From NCBI RefSeq assembly GCF_003479425.1, contig NZ_QUHC01000007.1:1-64000 (forward strand): 64,000 nucleotides of DNA, given 5' to 3'. Both the position numbers and the translations under genes were made by a program. Numbering within the stretch: position 1 is the first letter of the stretch; every line of letters starts with the position of its first letter. The DNA comes from Odoribacter sp. AF15-53. GTDB lineage: Bacteria > Bacteroidota > Bacteroidia > Bacteroidales > Marinifilaceae. Below the pieces are notes generated by a model. The model did no database searches. It was given only the letters and a program-made list of their open reading frames with translations, and was not told where the DNA came from. Positions 61,343 through 64,000 of this stretch are shown in pieces.

Positions 61343-61595
61343 TAAGCAAGTCTTCTAAAGGTTTCCCTTCTAATTTTCCTTCTTGAGCTTGTTTCATTTC
61401 CTTACAGGCTTCATCAAAATCGGCTAATATTTCAGCTTTAGTTCGGTAGGGAACCCTTTCTTCTGCAACAATATCTATATTTTTTTCTTCTTGATGTAGC
61501 AATTTTTTTATTTTTTCTAGGATATTGATATCATTCACGTCAAGAATTCGACGGATTAATTCGTTTTTTTCAGCTTCTAATGTCATTGCTGCCAT
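61332..61595 (-). CDS. Antitoxin of the RelE-type pair
   Basis: An 87-residue acidic protein that begins MAAMTLEAEKNELIRR and ends with KLEGKPLEDLLNEL. ATG 61595 is preferred over a start at 61721 because the promoter TACCTTTG lies inside the longer frame (61632-61639) and AAAGGAG sits 8 bases before it. The N-terminal half forms an alpha-helical dimer-like segment (NELIRRILDVNDINILEKIKKLL is longer than shown), the rest binds toxin. It covers toxin start by 11 bases. Antitoxin proteins usually also repress their own promoter. Confidence 0.78.
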   Translation of the reverse strand: MAAMTLEAEKNELIRRILDVNDINILEKIKKLLHQEEKNIDIVAEERVPYRTKAEILADFDEACKEMKQAQEGKLEGKPLEDLLNEL

Positions 61596-61631
61596 ATCCT
61601 GTTCTCCTTTCATATAAATGTCTAGTTTATG

Positions 61632-61662
61632 CAAAGGTAAGGAAGTTTTATAGATTATCCAA
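61632..61662 (-). promoter_or_regulatory. Promoter of the toxin-antitoxin pair
   Basis: On the minus strand TACCTTTG (complement of 61632-61639) is a perfect -7 element, and TTGG (complement of 61659-61662) is a -33 element with a 19-base spacer. Transcription starts near 61625, close to the antitoxin start at 61595. Confidence 0.75.
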
Positions 61663-61735
61663 TTTATTCTGTAAGGGATATCGTCATGTACTATCTCGAT
61701 GTTTTTGTATCTTCGTGGCACGTAATTTTAGCAAC

Positions 61736-62806
61736 ATGAACGATAAACAGATTAGCGATGTCCTGATTCATTGGTACGAGGCGAACAGGAGGGATTTACC
61801 TTGGCGTGATACTACCGACCCTTATCTGATATGGATTTCGGAGATTATTCTCCAGCAGACGCGGGTTGTGCAGGGATTGGATTATTTTTATCGCTTTACA
61901 CGCCGTTTCCCGGACGTGCGTTCTTTGGCGGAAGCGGATGAGGACGAGGTGATGAAATATTGGCAGGGATTGGGATATTACAGCCGGGCTCGTAACTTGC
62001 ATGCTGCGGCACGACAAATCATGGACCAATTCGGGGGCGTGTTTCCCCGGACGAGAGAAGAGGTGTTGTCCTTGAAAGGGATCGGGGATTACACGGCTGC
62101 TGCAATATGTTCTTTTGCTTATCGTCAGCCTTACGCCACGGTGGATGGGAATGTCTATCGGGTGTTAGCCCGACTTTTCAATATTGATCTGCCGATTGAC
62201 GGCGGGGAGGGAAAGAAGTATTTCACCGAACTGGCTCAATCCTTGTTGGATTCTCGTCGTCCTGATCTTTTTAACCAGGCGATGATGGAGTTCGGTGCGC
62301 TGCAATGCGTTCCGAAATCACCGGATTGCGTTCGTTGCCCTTTGAACGATAAATGCCGGGCGCTTGCATCCGGTCAGGTGGAACGGCTTCCGGTGAAAGC
62401 GGGTAAAACGGTAGTGAAACCCCGTTATTTTAATTACCTGCACGTTCACGCCCGGGGAGAAACGTTGTTATCGAAACGCACGGGAAATGATATCTGGCGG
62501 AACCTGTATGAATTTCCGTTGATAGAAACGGGGCGTCCCCTGACTTTCGGGGAATTGCAACAAACGGAAGAGTTTCAGCATTTATTTCACGAGATAGAGG
62601 ACGTGGAAGTTATCCGGGAGGTCGTGGCGAAAAAGCATGTCTTGTCTCATCGGGTGATTTATGCCGTTTTTTACGAAATCCGGGTAGACGTTTTCTCCCC
62701 GGAAATGGAGAAATATTTGAGGGTAAAAGATGCGAACGTGGAGGATTACGCTGTCTCTCGTCTCGTGCAGTCCTACTTGGAGACGAGAGAAAGTTTACTT
62801 TTTTAA
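61736..62806 (+). CDS. mutY: A/G-specific adenine DNA glycosylase MutY
   Basis: A 356-residue base-excision enzyme that removes adenine mispaired with 8-oxoguanine. ATG 61736 is used; an upstream in-frame start at 61580 would read through the antitoxin gene. Features are EIILQQTRVVQG, the helix-hairpin-helix LKGIGDYTAAAICSFAY with the catalytic Asp in ATVDGNVYRVLAR, the iron-sulfur motif CVPKSPDCVRCPLNDKC (C-x6-C-x2-C-x5-C), and a C-terminal NUDIX-like domain (about 235-340) for recognition of 8-oxoG. Confidence 0.95.
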   Translation: MNDKQISDVLIHWYEANRRDLPWRDTTDPYLIWISEIILQQTRVVQGLDYFYRFTRRFPDVRSLAEADEDEVMKYWQGLGYYSRARNLHAAARQIMDQFGGVFPRTREEVLSLKGIGDYTAAAICSFAYRQPYATVDGNVYRVLARLFNIDLPIDGGEGKKYFTELAQSLLDSRRPDLFNQAMMEFGALQCVPKSPDCVRCPLNDKCRALASGQVERLPVKAGKTVVKPRYFNYLHVHARGETLLSKRTGNDIWRNLYEFPLIETGRPLTFGELQQTEEFQHLFHEIEDVEVIREVVAKKHVLSHRVIYAVFYEIRVDVFSPEMEKYLRVKDANVEDYAVSRLVQSYLETRESLLF

Positions 62807-62830
62807 TTAGTAATAATCTAAAAAAAAGCA

Positions 62831-62838
62831 TATATTTG
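62831..62838 (+). promoter_or_regulatory. -7 element just before the ECF sigma gene
   Basis: TATATTTG fits TAnnTTTG, but it ends only five bases before the ATG at 62844. The transcript would start at or just after that ATG, so the mRNA would be leaderless or translation would begin at the next in-frame ATG (62850). Confidence 0.45.
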
Positions 62839-62843
62839 TCTTC

Positions 62844-63416
62844 ATGCGAATGGATGACCAGCAAATTATAGACGCGTTTGTTAAAAACCGACGGGACGGG
62901 ATTCGGGCGTTGTTTGAGCGCTATTATCGGCCGCTAGTGATTTATGCCAGCAATTTAATTCATGACGACACGATGGCCGAGGATCTCGTGCAGGAGTTTT
63001 TCGTGCGGTTATGGGAGGATAATTACTTGGAACACGTGACGGATAAAGCTTTGAGCTCGTATCTTTTTTCTTCCGTTCGCAATAGCTGTTACACTTACGG
63101 CCACAAAAGGGATGTCTTGCGGAAAAGAGTGGATTATACCGGTCTTGAAATCGAGGAAAAAATGGCGGCCTCGATCAGTCAGGAAATTGTCGAACGTGTA
63201 ACACAGGCTATCCAACGGATGCCGGAACAAACGGGGAGAGTGTTGGATTGTATTTTAATGCGGGATATGAAATACCAGGAGACGGCCGACGAGTTGCAAG
63301 TGTCGTTGAATACCGTGAAAACTTTGTTACGCAACGGGATGCGTGTATTACGTGAAGTGATGCAGCAGGATAAGGATTTGATTATGCTCTTCGTTTTATG
63401 GCATCAGCACATGTGA
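62844..63416 (+). CDS. ECF-type RNA polymerase sigma factor
   Basis: A 190-residue sigma-70 of the ECF class. Region 2 is at about 20-85 (ALFERYYRPLVIYASNLI, DLVQEFFVRLWED), and region 4 at about 125-180 (IQRMPEQTGRVLDCILMRDMKYQETADELQVSLNTVKTLLR), with a helix-turn-helix. It belongs to the Bacteroidetes FecI-like group that is usually paired with a FecR-type anti-sigma factor and a SusC/SusD pair. Here no FecR gene follows within the next 580 bases, although one may lie beyond the window. Start at ATG 62844 or 62850. Confidence 0.9.
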   Translation: MRMDDQQIIDAFVKNRRDGIRALFERYYRPLVIYASNLIHDDTMAEDLVQEFFVRLWEDNYLEHVTDKALSSYLFSSVRNSCYTYGHKRDVLRKRVDYTGLEIEEKMAASISQEIVERVTQAIQRMPEQTGRVLDCILMRDMKYQETADELQVSLNTVKTLLRNGMRVLREVMQQDKDLIMLFVLWHQHM

Positions 63417-63489
63417 ACTTCCCGGTGAATTGGACTGGGGATGCTTTAGTATAAAGCTATCTTCTATTATGATTCGCTTTATTGTTTAT

Positions 63490-63549
63490 AGGGTGTTCAT
63501 TATCACCATGAAGCATGCATCTTGCATTCATGGAGCATTCCCCTTCGAT
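63490..63549. repeat. 60-base repeat, copy 2
   Basis: Starting AGGGTGTTCATTATCACCAT, it aligns without gaps to 14932-14991 with 48 of 60 identical (hand count). It lies in non-coding sequence, as the first copy does. Confidence 0.65.
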
Positions 63550-63734
63550 TCGTATTATAGGTCGGATATAATTTATTTGCTTTAGGTATGCCTTTTCTGG
63601 GTAGCGTGAAGGTACGGGTGTAACAAGGTGGAGATCGTGGAATAAGGCGTATCCACGGGCAAGGGGTATTTCTTCCTGTACGTGTCGTCATTTCGCCAGT
63701 TCCTCCGGTGACCTTCACTAGTGTTTCGCCAGTA

Positions 63735-63778
63735 AGTTGATTGAAAGTTAACTGAAAGTTGATTGAAAGTTAATTAGC
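63735..63778 (+). repeat. 11-base tandem repeat, four units
   Basis: AGTTGATTGAA, AGTTAACTGAA, AGTTGATTGAA and AGTTAATTAGC follow head to tail. Units 1 and 3 are identical, and the fourth is degenerate. A period of 11 bases is about one turn of the DNA helix, so it could present a binding site in phase or be a replication-slippage product. Confidence 0.75.
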
Positions 63779-64000
63779 CGGATCGTTAATTTTTTATTGA
63801 TCTTTTCTTGACTATTAGTTGATATATAAGTGGGACACCGAAGGGGGGCTCCGGAGATAGCGGCGGGTCACGGGTGTTTGTCTATAATTTCATGTTAGTG
63901 TTGTAAGGGGTTGTTTAATAATGTATTAGTCTCGTAGTGTAATAAAATTTTGAAAAAAATCATGTTTGATTCACCCGTTTTGATTTTTTTTTAGTCCTAC

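Larger units (their letters stand above)
63417..64000. other. Non-coding end of window with several repeats
   Basis: No supported gene. It contains a 60-base repeat copy (63490-63549), an inverted pair GTGAAGGT (63606-63613) / ACCTTCAC (63711-63718) and an 11-base tandem repeat (63735-63778). The last 100 bases are AT-rich (AAAAAAATCATG) and may be the start region of the next gene. An open frame of 71 codons on the minus strand (63503-63718) crosses the repeats and has no recognised homologue. Confidence 0.6.

Noticed and set aside
61580..61735. In-frame start of mutY far upstream
   Set aside because: The extra 52 residues would overlap the divergent antitoxin gene and its promoter; MutY proteins start at the NDKQI-like segment.
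63503..63718. Open frame of 71 codons on the minus strand
   Set aside because: It crosses the 60-base repeat and inverted repeats, has no recognised family, and has no clear promoter.
1..64000. CRISPR array, phage or transposon with transposase
   Set aside because: No regularly spaced direct repeats, cas genes, integrase or transposase genes were found. The dispersed palindromic elements are the only mobile-like DNA.

Overview
The window is a chromosomal segment of a gut-type Bacteroidales, most like Butyricimonas/Odoribacter (Odoribacteraceae). This is inferred from family content: a SusC/SusD pair, a type V (Mfa/Fim) fimbrial locus with DUF3575 and DUF3868 genes, DUF6266, a pyruvate:flavodoxin oxidoreductase, a 4-hydroxybutyrate-type CoA-transferase, and many Bacteroidetes -7 promoter elements (TAnnTTTG). 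The genus is an inference and was not tested.

Layout. 1-185: 3' end of a 5S rRNA gene, a hairpin spacer, tRNA-Met and a terminator, i.e. the end of an rRNA operon. 254-12495: housekeeping and energy genes: dgt, lplA, a 2-oxoacid dehydrogenase E2 and fused E1, flavodoxin, DCC oxidoreductase, CoA-transferase, mgtE, rsmA, a flippase-like membrane protein, rsmG. 12623-20006: rho with a long charged insertion, an AAA+ ATPase with an odd Walker B, and nifJ. 20190-33571: the fimbrial locus: two large duplicated tip-adhesin-like lipoproteins, a minor fimbrillin-like lipoprotein, DUF3575, DUF3868/OmpA, Mfa1-like major subunit and Mfa2-like anchor. 33647-38486: membrane protein DUF4153, small exported protein, DUF6266, a 7-alpha-hydroxysteroid-dehydrogenase-like SDR, DUF1622. 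38580-44625: an AraC-controlled redox locus: a full AraC regulator, a stand-alone AraC sensor domain without its HTH, a RibD-like reductase, an exported carboxymuconolactone decarboxylase/alpha-beta hydrolase fusion, a cupin lipoprotein and two exported flavodoxins. 44841-55162: OPT transporter, pepT, YD-repeat lipoprotein, MoxR/VWA pair, C1 peptidase and M3 peptidase. 55554-63416: SusC/SusD, Dps, a RelE-type toxin-antitoxin pair, mutY and an ECF sigma factor; the last 580 bases are non-coding and rich in repeats.

How the genes work together. LplA probably lipoylates the adjacent E2, which works with the fused E1 in oxidative decarboxylation of (probably branched-chain) 2-oxoacids. The cytosolic flavodoxin can serve NifJ. 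The CoA-transferase fits butyrate or 4-hydroxybutyrate metabolism. The fimbrial genes form one assembly pathway, and the duplicated tip genes point to adhesin diversification. OPT transporter, PepT and the exported C1 and M3 peptidases suggest peptide scavenging.

The best candidates for new biology are: (1) the AraC/flavodoxin redox locus, whose two transcription units share a 35-base near-identical operator at the same distance from the -7 element; (2) the tip-adhesin array, with vestigial C-terminal tails of lost paralogues in front of both intact genes; (3) a composite nested palindromic element present in three places (14658, 35982, 55172), one of which appears to serve as a terminator after rho; and (4) a second, 60-base repeat shared by 14932 and 63490. 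All identity counts given are hand counts from the sequence.
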